NCBI GenBank assembly: GCA_002102555.1
Contig: MCFL01000003.1
Coordinates: 744,001-808,000, forward strand
Length of the DNA stretch: 64,000 bases
Source: Catenaria anguillulae PL171
Lineage: Eukaryota > Blastocladiomycota > Blastocladiomycetes > Blastocladiales > Catenariaceae
Direction of reading: 5' to 3'
The translations under genes were made by a program, and so were the position numbers. The first letter of the stretch is position 1, and each line of letters opens with the position of its first letter. Shown here one piece after another: positions 33,550 through 45,066 of this stretch. The notes beneath the pieces are model-generated. The model saw nothing but the letters and a program-made list of their open reading frames with translations, ran no database searches and was not told the origin of the DNA.

Positions 33550-35519
33550 ATGTACCGTCTCCAAACCTCAACGGGAATCGACTCGCTCAAGTCTCTCCTC
33601 AACTCTGGCCACGCTGCCGAACCCAATCGCACCCACAACGACCCCGCCATGACCAAGCACAACCCGGCCGCTCGCACCTTTGCCTCCCTCGCAGAGCAAG
33701 CCAAATCCGCCTTTGCGGATCGCCCGCCCTTCAAAGACTTTCTCCAGCCGGCACCCACGCTCGCCAACCAATACACCTCGGACCGCGCACTCGCAGCCGC
33801 TCTGGGTGCACTGATCCCCGCATCCACGCTGGCCGCCTGGACCAACGACTTGACCCGGCTGGGCGCGCGCGTGGCCGACGGGCCCGACGGCGACATTTTC
33901 CAGTGGGGCAACGAGGCCGAGCTCAACCCGCCGCGCCTCGAGCAGTTTGATGCATGGGGCCAGCGCGTGGATCGAATTCACGTGAACGATGCGTGGCGCA
34001 AGTTGCACGGGGTATCTGCTGAAGAGGGCATCGTGGCGACGGCGTATGAAGCGGCGCACGACGAGGATGGCCAGTGGATGCAAAGGGTGCTTCAGATGGC
34101 CAAACTCTACCTGTTCAACCCGAGCTCGGCCATTTACTCGTGCCCATTGGCCATGACGGATGGCGCCGCGACCCTGATTCGTGACAAGTTACGCTTGTCC
34201 TCGGGATCACTGCCCGCAGACCTGCGAGCCAAGCTCGAGGTGGCGTACGACCGGCTGACGTCGCGCGATCCGGCGCGCATGTGGACCAGCGGCCAGTGGA
34301 TGACGGAATGGCCCGGCGGCAGCGACGTGAGCCGAACAGAGACACAGGCTGTGCCGATCGATGCAGCCAAGGGCATTTATGCGTTACGCGGATTCAAGTG
34401 GTTTTCGTCGGCTACCGAATGTAACATGACCATGGCGCTGGCCAGGGTCGAGGACGATGCGCGCTTGTCCTTGTTTTTCATTGAGCTGCGGCCCGACGCC
34501 GAAAACGGATGTGACAAGTTGAATGGGATCGAGATTGTCCGCTTGAAGAACAAGATGGGCACAAAGGCGCTGCCGACGGCCGAGCTCAGGCTCAATGGAT
34601 GTGTCGGGTACATGATTGGCGAACGGAGTAGGGGCGTACCAGAGATTGCAAAGATGATTAATGTCACAAGGATTTACAACTCGGTGTGTGCCGTGTCGGC
34701 CATGAGGCGGGTTTTGGCGATTGCCGAGGATTATGCGGAAAAGCGGCAGGTGTTTGGCGTACGTTCTACTTTTGTTTCTTTGCCACTTGCTCGTACTCGT
34801 CTCATGCTCATTTCCTGTCGTTTTTGTTTGGGTGCATGTCTATGCAGAAACTGCTCAAAGACCAGCCGCTGCACATGCACACCCTGCACTCGCTTCAATC
34901 CGAATGTCTGGGCTCGACCCTGTTTGCCTTCTACGTCGCCACCTTACAAGGCCGCACAGAATACCCAACCACAACCCCGTCCGCGTTTGATCGCCTCGAC
35001 ACGCTTGGTGCCTCGCATTTGTTGCGCATTCTGACGCCCATCCTCAAACTGTACACTGGCAAACGAGCCGTGGCAGCCATTTCGGAGGGCCTTGAGCTGA
35101 TTGGCGGCAACGGGTACATTGAAGACACGGGCATTCCACGATTGTTGCGAGACGCACAGGTGCTGGCGATTTGGGAGGGAACCACCAACGTCTTGTCGCT
35201 GGACGTTGTGCGCGTGTTTCAGCGCAATCCAGAGTGTTGGAAGACGTTGAGCGAGGTGATGAGTTGGATGGCCAGTGGCGAGACGCGGCTGGAGGTGATG
35301 GTGGGCGAATTGATTTCGTACGTCATGGGCTTGATGGGCAGTGGCAGATTGGAGGTGGTGGAGACGAATGCGAGGCGGTTGGCGTTCAACATTGCCCATG
35401 TGATGGTGGCCGTGTTGATGAGGAGGGCAGACTTGGACAAGGGTGAGTGGGAGAGATGGGTCGACGAGCATCCGTTGGCTTTGAACGTTGTGCAAACGTC
35501 AGTTGTGGCAAAGTTGTGA
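33550..35519 (+). CDS. AidB/ACDH-11-type acyl-CoA dehydrogenase with C-terminal peroxisomal signal
   Basis: Two exons (33550-34758 and 34848-35519) join in phase to 626 residues. The ATG at 33550 (MYRLQTS) is used; MTKHNPAA at 33649 is the alternative. Family motifs: [15 protein letters not shown] (FAD-side WMTE..GGSDV, typical of AidB and worm ACDH-11), FKWFSSA, and the C-lobe [38 protein letters not shown] and [13 protein letters not shown], which hold the Glu/Gly-rich flavin-site loop. The extra N-terminal domain of about 150 residues also fits AidB-type enzymes. The last three residues are AKL, an accepted PTS1 variant, so I infer a peroxisomal location. ACDH-11 handles medium-chain acyl-CoA in worms; the substrate here is unknown. 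Confidence 0.9.
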
Positions 35520-35979
35520 GTGATGTGTCTGCTCTGTGCTATCTCGTTTCTGCAACGCGTGCGCGTTGCCCAGCTTTCCTCCGGAAACAATGTCGGCACA
35601 GTCGGTGCAAAGTGTCGGGACCAGCACTGGTCGCACGATTACGGGTTTACATATAACAAAATAATGATCGAGACTAAAAGAGATGTGCAAGCACAACGAG
35701 GGCAACAAGAGGATAGGGACAATCGAGAGTACAGTTGATGAGGTGTGGGTTAAACAAGAGACGGAACGTTGGAACGCAAAAGGCAACAAAAGAAGCTGTG
35801 GCAAGAGCGAAGCAAGGAACAAAACAGAAATAAATAACGACAACTCAACGGATCAACCCCATCGCCAATGGTTGGCAAAGTGAAAGGGGAACAAAGTGAA
35901 AGAGGATTCACGAATCAAGCAGACATGAAGGATAAAGGACAGCAAAGAAAGGAAGCGAATGGTGGAGGAAACGAAGCAA
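35520..35979. other. Convergent intergenic region
   Basis: About 460 bases between two stops, A-rich on the plus strand from 35650 to 35980. It presumably holds both 3' UTRs. No gene seen. Confidence 0.4.
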
Positions 35980-38900
35980 CTAACGTAGACTGTCCAAACT
36001 CTTTGCATGGCCCTGGCCGTCACCCGATACTGCTTCGGCCGCCTCATTGTTATCGACCCCGCCCGACTGTCGTTTACGGAACGTGAACAACCCGCGGCCC
36101 TTGCTGCGGCCAACGGAAGGACTCGATGATGCGCCTTGTTGCTTGCCGTCTGCCTGCTGCGGCTGTGACGACGACGACGACGACGATGACGACTGGTGCT
36201 GGCCGCCCTGCTGCGCAGCGGATCCCTTTCGCGATGGACTCGCGGGAAGCGACGAGGCAACGGCTTGGCCAAGCAGCTTGGTCAGTGCCGACTCGTGTGG
36301 CGGGGTGCCGACGGCGAGTGAGGGTGACGAATTGTCCGGTGAGGATTCATGGTGCGGCGCAAGTGACTTTGATCCTGACCGTTTGCTGTTACTGTTGCTG
36401 ACGTTTGGGTTGCTTGTGTTGCGCCGGGAAGAAAACAGTTCAAAGTCGGACCGCGCCTTGCCCTTATTCATGTTGCTTGCGCCGCCTCCCGATTCTGATC
36501 CCATGCCCAGTGCACCTGTGGAATGGAATTGTTCGTCGGATGCCGCAACGTCCTTTGCGGCCCGGCCATGCTGAAGACCACTGGTGAGCAACGACGGGAC
36601 GGACGCGGATTGTGACGAGCCAGCGAGCTCGTTGGCGGCCTTGTTGTGGGGTGATGAACTTGCCATTGCGTTGGACGAGGGCGGCGCGTCCTTGATCTCT
36701 TGGTGCCCGTGGCCGTTGGTCTTGGTGTAGAATTGGACCATGTCTTCGAGCATCATGGCACGTGTGCGGTTGTGGAGACGTTTGAACTTGGCCGATTTGA
36801 AGGCGGCATTTTCGGCGTTGATGACTGAAATAGAAAAAGAGAGGTAAGATGCGTTGAACTGAATGACCCATGAGGAGCATCGAGAGGCGTACTCTTTGCC
36901 AACAAGAAGTCTCTTAGTTGTGACGAGCTCGTAAAGATACCAGCCGGCGGCAACGATGGACCAAACGTGGGGACGTCACCCTGATACGCCACCGCCACCC
37001 GATACCCACGAACCCCATTCGACTCGCACCCGCTGACCACGATAAAGACGGTCAAGTACTGTGACCGAATCATGCATGGGTCGAACCCAGAGGCCGAAGC
37101 ACCTGAAAACACGCCGGTAGGGGAGCTGGGCACCTCATCGGGCTCATCCAAGAACACAATGCACACGATATCATTGCCAATCTGGCTCTTGCGCTGAATC
37201 TGCTGGGTATCGCGATCCGAGTGAGGCAACAGCGTCGACACGTGGAACATAATCTCGAACCCGCGCAGTTGCGTAAACACAGAATGCGTGCCCATGTTGC
37301 CATGCTTGGTATCCAACCCACCATCAAATCCTTCAAATCCACGCAACTCGACCCGCTCGCCCAGCACGCCTAAGAACTCCTCAAACTCTGCCGAATGATT
37401 TCGGTTGCCAAACACTTGTTCTTCGGTGGTCTGTCCTCGCTTCATGTACAAGCACCCAATCTTGAGCTTGGGTGCCAATCGGATCTCGTCCAGCTTGAGC
37501 AGGTCGCGCTCAATTTTTGTGCTGCGCACCTTGATCAGCTTTTGCGTCGATAGCCCGGGAAGCACGTGCCCAATGGCATGTCTTCTCGACAGCTTGCCGC
37601 GGCCCCGCGTCTTGAGCTCCGACTCGTGCGCCTCAAGGCGCCAATCGCGATCCTTTGCCCGAACCAGCACGCGAAAGTGCTTGCTCTCTGAATCCCGGCG
37701 CACAGAGATCACCACGGGCCCTTCAATTGGGGCCGCAGGCTCGCCGTTGACGGACCCGAGCGTCGACACGGCCACGGGCGACTCGATGACGCCCACATAG
37801 GTGGTGTGATCAAACCCGTGGAAGAAGCGGCGAAAGTAGAGCGCCTCGACCTCAATGTGCTCCATGATGTACCCGTGGTACTCGGACTGGGCGAGCGGCG
37901 AAAGCAATCGCCGGATTTCGGCCGTGTCCACCACATACGGGTTTTCGCCGCGGTGCCGAATGCCGCCCGTGAGCCCGGCAATCAGGTTCGGGAAACCGGT
38001 CGACCCTGCCGCCGCAGACGACGAGTTGACGGCATTGCCCGATCCAGATGCACAAGCATTACCCGCACCTGGCACACCTGACCCTGGGACAACTGCGGGC
38101 GCGCGGGCACCCACCAATCCCAGGCCGGCAAGTGCCTGGTTTGACGGGGTAGCGCGATCCACGGCCATGGCGTGTAGAGCCAAGTTGGGCTGTGTTTCCA
38201 AAATGTACCCTTGGGCGCCCTGAACCAGCGGCGGCATGCTGCCCGGGTACACTGCATGCGCAGAGGACGGACTCGCCGCATCTGCAGCAAACTCGTGCAT
38301 ATCTGACATGCTCATGGCGCGTTTCTTGATGGTGCTCGAGGTGTGCGGTCGCATGCTGGACGCGGACGAAGGCGAGTGCGTGGGCGCAAGCATCGTGTCG
38401 TCGCGCGAGTTGGCGGCAAGCAGCAGCGTCGTGGGCGACGTGGACGGCGACGATTTGGCGCCGGCGCCACCGGGGGTGGCGTTTAGCAGCAGTTCGGACG
38501 AAGATCCTGGCCGAGATTGCGAGCGCGTGTTGACCAGCGAAAAGGCATCGGTTTCCGTGAAATCGTACAAAAAGTCATCGTGGCGGCGGCCAGGGGTGGC
38601 GGAGTCGGACGCGCTCGTCTTGATGCTCAGGGCGTGGAGTGCTGTGTCGTGTGATTTGGATTTGGGCGGATGTCCTACTTCGCCAGCCATGTGCCGCATG
38701 TTGTGATGGTGGTGACCGTGGTGCTGAGACAGATCGCTTGCTCCGCGCGGTTTGCCGGACCGATAGCTCGTGCTTGCGCTGCTGGTGCTGATGCTGCCTG
38801 CTCCGGGAGACGTGCCTAGCGGAGGAGCCGGGCTTCCGAGGCGGCCCTCCTCAAACACGGGCGACATGGACGGCGTCACCATGGCTGACAAGGGCTGGAC

Positions 38901-41496
38901 GGGTAAATCCGGGCTCGGGAACCCACCCACACCAGTTGCGCTGACATTTGGGGCCGTTGTTGCCCTGGCGTGCCCGCTCGCGGAATGCATGATGACGGGC
39001 ATTCTCGGACTTGCGCCGTCGCCACCGCCCAAGGTTGACGACGACGAGCGAGGCGGCAGCATTGTGAAGTCGCCCGAGGGCCGCTTGAAGATGCGGACTT
39101 GCCTTCCTGACCCATCCACGGGTGGCGACGTGTGGACGACTGCAGGCGGAGGGGCAATGCCGCCACTGCCACGGCGAACCGGAACCCCGGCAGATGACGA
39201 GGCCGTGCTGGACCGTCGGCGGTCGGAGGAGTAATGCGTGCCGTCGTCCGAGCCCATTGTAGACGAGCCTGCTTCAGACGCGGCCGATTGGCTGGGCGCG
39301 GGCGAGGGTGGGCGGTCAAGGCCAGGAATGGACGAAACACGGGTCGCACGGATGGAAATGGTTTCGGGAGCGGTTGGCGCGTTTGGTGAAATGGGTTGCT
39401 GCTGTTGCTGCTGCTGCTGGGAAGCGTGCAGTTCGGCCGAACCGCCTATCACAGACAATCACTCAAGTTAGAAACCGTGACAATCTCATTGGAATGCATG
39501 TGAGGGCAGACGTACTTGCAAACCGGAACAAGGAATTGAACAATCCCACTGACGCCGATGCTCTCCTTGCTCGTGACGCTCCACTTCCCTGCCGCTCCAT
39601 GGGGACATGTGCCATCGTCGGCGACGACCGGGGCGAACCCTGTTTTCCAACACCCTCTGCGAGGACTGTCGTGGGAGACAAGTTCCCCGAGGCAAACGGA
39701 GGCGTGACGGAAGCGCCATCGAGCACGGCATGCGTCGAATCTGCTGGTGAGGGGGGTACCAGCGGAGCGTTTGGGTCGCGAGACGACGTTGACAGTGACG
39801 CGGCAGAGCCCGTCGGCGACTGATCGCTTTGTTGGCGAGCGTATGGATGTGCGCGTGCTGTGGCCAAAGAAGAGGACGCTGGTACGAATGCAGCTGCATT
39901 GGACGGTCGCGGAGTGTTGTCGAACGAGGATTGCGAATGTGCTTGCTGCAGCTGAAGCTGTAAGGCACGTACGGCCTCAGCCGAGCCGGTCCGCCGTCGT
40001 GGGCCAAAGGATTCGATTCGCGGAGGCACGGCAGTCAGCAGGTGCTCGCGCGAGGTAGAAATGGAGGAAGCTGCGGGGTCAGAGGCAGGTGGCAGTTGTG
40101 AATGAGCGGCTGCGGATGTGGAAGTCGATCGCGGTGGCGGTGGAATTGGCGGGACAGCCGGTGGCGCAAGTGCTTGTGACGAAGACGAGGTCGATGTCGG
40201 ATGGAAGGCAGATGTCGCCGCTGCTGGATCGGATGAGGCGTGTCTGGATGAGGTCGTATTGGTCGACGAAGCAGACGCAGACAAATCTGGAAAAGGATTT
40301 GATTGCGTGGGTGTGACGGGCGACATTTGCTGCGAATTGGAGATGTCGTTGAGGGATCCCAACCCTGGCGTGTTGCTGGCCGAAGTGGATGCAGACGTTC
40401 CGTGGGATCGCGGAGAATAGCAATTGTGATGGCCATGCTGATGGCGAGATGGGAGGGGAGGCACCTGGTCGCTGCTGCCGGCGCCAACGCCGCCCTCGAA
40501 ATTGAGCAGCTCCAGTTTGCGCATCACATCGTCGTGTCGGGCAGCCCACGGTGACAGTGGCGGCATGCCAGCGGTGGTACCTGCGCCACCAGGCGAAGGA
40601 TGCGTGTTGGTGAAGTTCCCGTGATGATGGCCCCCAGCGTGTTGCGATGCACCCGGACCAAGAGCGGCAGACGAGGTGGAAACGACCATCGAGACTGGCC
40701 TTTTGCTGAAGAGTGACTTTTTTGAAGTGCCAGTGCCTGGGTTATGTTTTGTGCAGTAGATGGCGCCATTGAAGGAAATGGCATTGGCGATGGAAAGGGA
40801 TTTGGCACACTGTGTACATTTGAAACACTATAAAGCGTACAAGCGATTGATGTGCGGGCAGGTGAGATTTGGACAACAATGGGGGAAAAGAATGGATGGC
40901 GCATGTACCCTTCGATGAAATGCATTGCCGTCGAATGTAAACATTTCCATGGCAAACACCTCTTTCCCGCACGCGACACATGATGGGTTCGTACTGGAAA
41001 AAAAAGCCAGAGCGACTGCAGCAATGTCGCTTCCACCATCACCTTGGTGGGTTGACTGAGGATTCGAAGAGTACGAGTAGTGTCCGCCTGCACCTGTGCC
41101 TGCAGCAGCTCCACTCACACCAGGACCGCTGCCGAATCTGGTTGTTCCGCTACTGCTGGTGGAGAAGGTGGTTGCGGTGGAATCGATCGAGTGAACAGAC
41201 GCGGATTCTCGATCTCTGGATTGCGCAGAGAAGCGCCGACTGGCGCTCGATGATCCAGTCCCTGCAATACTGGGTGGGTGCGAAGTTGAGTGAGAAACAG
41301 ATATTGTCCCCATTCTGGATGAGAATGCTGAGCTTGCAGACGAAGACGCGGCTGTGCCTGGATTGGTCATGGTGGCGGATGACGATGAGTTGGATGGATC
41401 ATGCCCGGAGGCGGTCGGCAGGGGAGGCCCGGCTGCCAGCGGCAGGGAGGAGGCCGCAGTAGACGATGATGCGGATGACGATGGATCTGACTGCAT
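35980..41496 (-). CDS. LIM-RapGAP protein, putative Rap/Ras GTPase-activating protein
   Basis: Four exons (41496-40909, 40827-39516, 39445-36893, 36824-35980) join in perfect phase to 1,765 residues. A single LIM domain lies at residues 173-225: C173, C176, H194 and C197, then C200, C203, and the final C and H of IYCTKH. The second intron half-site falls exactly between HRR and C197. About 1,000 Ser/Pro-rich residues follow, then a RapGAP domain at residues about 1270-1490 with NRNHSAEFEEFL, GNMGTHSVFT and the catalytic Asn-thumb helix segment IGNDIVCIVFLDE. The tail is Ser-rich with a basic patch. RapGAPs insert an Asn to trigger GTP hydrolysis on Rap-type GTPases. The LIM domain presumably docks it to the cytoskeleton or a partner. 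The frame is intact over more than 5 kb. Confidence 0.88.
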
Positions 41497-42521
41497 TTCC
41501 TGACCGCGTGTCCATGAAATGGCAATGAGGCGAGCGGTCCTGGGGCATCAAGCAAATGTGCGAGCACGGCCGTTGGACGGGTTGGATGGTGCGGCTGAGG
41601 CGGCTACAGGGGCAGGCAGGTTGGACGGCGGTTCCAGTCCAGTTGGATTGCGCAGAGTCGATTCAGGTTCGATTATTGACAATCATAGTGTGACATGGGA
41701 CAAATGTATTTGTTTTCGAGTTCATCTTGCTTGTCAAGCAAGATTAATGTTCGTCCGCGCCTCGCCACCTGCTTGAACTTGCCATAAAGATTGGATCCAT
41801 ACACTGCGCGCACATCACCACACAGCCAATGAGGCACCAGACATGAGGCATCCAACGACTTGAACCCTCTATTACCTGCTCCCTGATCCGCCGCGCTGCA
41901 GCAGGTTCGCAGCCGGCCGCTCCTTGCATCCGACTTCACTGTAATCATGCCAACCAACAGCCAAGGACGGCCAAATGAAAAGCTCCCGACCGAAGAAAAG
42001 CACCAATGTATTGCCGGCATACCGATTAATAGCAACACAATGCCATCCGTTCCCTGTCGTCTTCAGGCGTGTGCTGTCTCACCTCGATTCAATCGGAAAC
42101 TTGAAGCATCCACACCAACGGAGAGCTCTGTCCCCGCAGGCTGTAGGAGTTTCCGCAAGCTTGAATGTGTGCAAACCGTTGCATGCATGGGCGAGCACCT
42201 AGTTGATGACTTTGAAAGAAGTGGCCGCGGGTTGGTCCGATAACCTCGATTGTTGAGTCACTTGCTGGTGGCCGCGAACAAAGCAAGTGTGAACAAACGA
42301 CAACAAAGGAACAAATGCCTATACAAAACCGCTGGGGTCTCCCCCAACCGACGTCGACGGACACATACTTCGCGTGACACTGGTCAGATTCTCCTTTTTC
42401 AGTGCATACCTTTGATATGCTGTGCCAGCGAGTGATTGCCTCAAGTCCGACATCCATCCATCGACATTTCTTCTCGCTGCGCCACCAACCCTCCATCTCT
42501 TGCATCCAAAATTCATTCGCC
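41497..42521. promoter_or_regulatory. Divergent intergenic region, LIM-RapGAP (-) and beta-lactamase copy B (+)
   Basis: About one kilobase. Only short frames without protein character are seen. The last 60 bases (a CATCAACCCTCCATCTCTTGCATCCA-type stretch) are nearly the same as the segment before copy C, so the duplication included the proximal leader. Confidence 0.5.
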
Positions 42522-44400
42522 ATGACGTCTCCACTACCACGCCAACCTCCGCCGACTCGGAACCTAGTATGCCCAAGGACGTCCATTCCGCACTTGCTGA
42601 AATCGAGTCTTCGCTCCGGAGATCCTTGACGCGCTTCAAATCCCCGGCTTGACTGTCTCTGTCTTCAAGGACGGCGAGCCACTCTTGCACCGTGGGTTTG
42701 GCACTCGGATTCTGGGCCGCGACGATACGCCCGTTGATACCGACACCCTCTTCGATCTTTGCTCTGTCACCAAGCACATAACCGCGGCTGCCGCCGCCAA
42801 GCTCGTTCACGATGGCAAACTCAAGTGGAACGAACCCGTCACAAAGTACATGCCCACCTGGCAATTCTCGGACCCGGTTTTAACCAAGTCGGTCACCATG
42901 GTTGATCTACTCTCGCACCGTACCGGTCTCGCAGGTCACGACGAGATGCAATGCGGTTTGAACGCCAATGTGACTGCCGGCCATCGGGACCCCGCCGAAT
43001 ACCTGCCGCACCTCGCCGTCGGCGACCAGTTCCGCTCGTCGTTGCACTACTCCAACTTGTGCTTTGCACTCGCAACGCGCATCATTGAAGAGGTGTCCGG
43101 CCAAGCGTTCCCCGATTTCGTCGCCGAGCACTTGTTTGATCCGCTCGGCATCCAGGACTACGAATGGTGCTACCGCGCGTTTGCCAAGCATCCCAATGCA
43201 GCGTTGCCGCACGTGGTCAAGTCGAAATCGTTGGAGCAGCTCGCTAGCGATGTCATTTACGGTCCTACAAGTCGCTTGAGGAGCGGAAAAAGGAGCTTGC
43301 GAATCCCGAATCGGCCGAGGCCGCGCTTGAACTGTGCAAGCAGAATACGCTCGACTTGGAAACGTACCAAGGCTTTCCCGAGGATGAGCGCAACTTTGTT
43401 GGTGCTGGCGTGTTTTATGTGTCGGCCAACGACATGGTCAAGTGGGCCAAATGCCTGCTCAATGGCGGCAAGGCTCCTGATGGCGAGACGCAGGTTGTGC
43501 ACGAGCTCAACATGATTACCGGGTGCATAACCCGGACTGGTACACGCCAGAGGCTGATGCGACGCCTGGGTTGGTTCGCGCGCTTGGATACGGGTTGGGG
43601 CTGGTCATTCGCCAGTACGGGTACGTCCATGCAATTCTCTTGATGTGTACGATGATCTTACCTGAATGCTAACTCGATTCTATTGATCACTACACAGCGA
43701 CCACGAAATCTGGTCTCACGACGGTGGTATGCCAGGTGTGCGGACCAGGCTCTTTATGCTCCCGCGTTCCAAGCTCGCAATCTACATTGCCTCCAACGCA
43801 GACGCGTCCATTTGCCCACAACTCGCCACTTGGATCCTACACGCCGTGCTCCCGCGCCCGCCGGGTGGATATCCCGAGTTGTACGGGCGAGAACGGTTCT
43901 TCAAGGACATGCCCAAGAATAAGCTTGCCTCCGTCTTGTCAGAGGCAGCGGACATCAAGACACTGGTGGGACCCAACTGGCCAGTGCCCGCAGACCAAGT
44001 TCCCACGCTTGCTTGTGATCCGCTGGATTTGGCCGGCACATACTTCCACCCCGGGTATGGTTACGCAACGGTGCTGGCGGATGCGCATACGGGTGCTATG
44101 CGCCTTGTTCGTGCCAGCAACGAGGTCGATGAGCTTCATCGCATCACCACCAATGTGCAAGCAGACTTGGACGAGGCGTTTGGCGAAGAGAGCGGACTCA
44201 AGGTCGGCGGATTGGCGTTTTTCACATCGTCCGAGATGGCGTTGCGATTGCGATTTGCCAAGGATGAGTCGGTCAAGGATACCCGCCCGCTGCCCAAGCG
44301 CAAGGCGGGCTTTGCATGGAGGGAGAAGGTCAAGTATGATTTGGTGTTGCGCGAGGAGTCGTGCAATTTGGATATCGTCTTCAAGCGCGTGGATTGGTAG
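42522..44400 (+). CDS. Class C beta-lactamase-like serine hydrolase, copy B (frame-broken)
   Basis: Same family as copies A and C. From the ATG at 42522 the frame changes near 42560 and 42615, then runs with VFKDGEPLLHRGFGTR, the catalytic LCSVTKH (SxxK), LLSHRTGLAGH and YSNLCFALA (YxN). It shifts near 43265 and again near 43520. An intron (about 43619-43698) joins to a long intact exon with IWSHDGGMPGVRTR and CDPLDLAGTYFHPG, ending VFKRVDW. At 43265 and 43520, comparison with copy C shows one missing base each (CTAC-AAG for CTGCCAAG; ACCGGGTGC). The fold is complete, so once allowance is made for these sites this is the best-preserved copy. LACTB-type proteins are mitochondrial or secreted serine hydrolases; beta-lactam hydrolysis should not be assumed. 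Confidence 0.75.
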
Positions 44401-45066
44401 TGGTTCTCAAGAATCTCACTAGTAGCACAATTTTGTTAGCGTGTGCGCTAAAGTGACAATACAGGCGTAAATAGACTTGTCCTTGTCAATCCATTATTGA
44501 ACAGCGACGTAAAGTCTAGTGTCAAGGATTCGTCAGACGCGAAGCCGGACATATTCACCGATATCACTGCAGAGCGCCACACCGGACATCTAGGGCAGCA
44601 TTAAGGGTATGTGCGACTGTTGGGCAGTTCCAACCGCACATGTTTTCTTCGGCAGCCCCACCGTCCGAGATCAGGGGTACATACTGCCGAGATGACGTGG
44701 ACAGACGCCCTTGAAGTCTCAGGTCTATTCGATTGAACATGCAGTGTGGTGGAGATGCGTCAACAGAAGAAACTGGATCCACCGCATCAGTCTGGTGGCA
44801 CAAGAGTTGAGTCACACCCGAGTACTGGTGCAAACATTGCGAACAAGTCTCTCACGGTTCCTGTTTCGAACCTCGCGCACATTAGAACGCCATCTAGCCA
44901 GCTCTATAAAGTCTCGCACATGTCCATCATGCTTCGATCCCATCATCCGCGACATTCTTGTCCAGCAACGTAGGTCTCATGCAGTGCCAACAAATTTTGT
45001 CTCCGACAACGCACATTTTTTCGCCCTCCGTCATCAACCCTCCATCTCTTGCATCCAAATTTCGCC
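44401..45066. other. Spacer between tandem beta-lactamase copies B and C
   Basis: About 670 bases. The 3' part resembles the leader of copy B. No gene seen between them. Confidence 0.45.

Noticed and set aside
41630-41680. GGTTCGATTA, reminiscent of a tRNA B box
   Set aside because: The A box is absent and the arms do not pair, so it is not a tRNA. No other tRNA-like sequence was seen in the window.
42319-42864. Minus-strand frames over the beta-lactamase copies that resemble each other (for example 22243-22638 and 42319-42864)
   Set aside because: Their similarity only mirrors the paralogy of the sense genes; they are antisense shadows.
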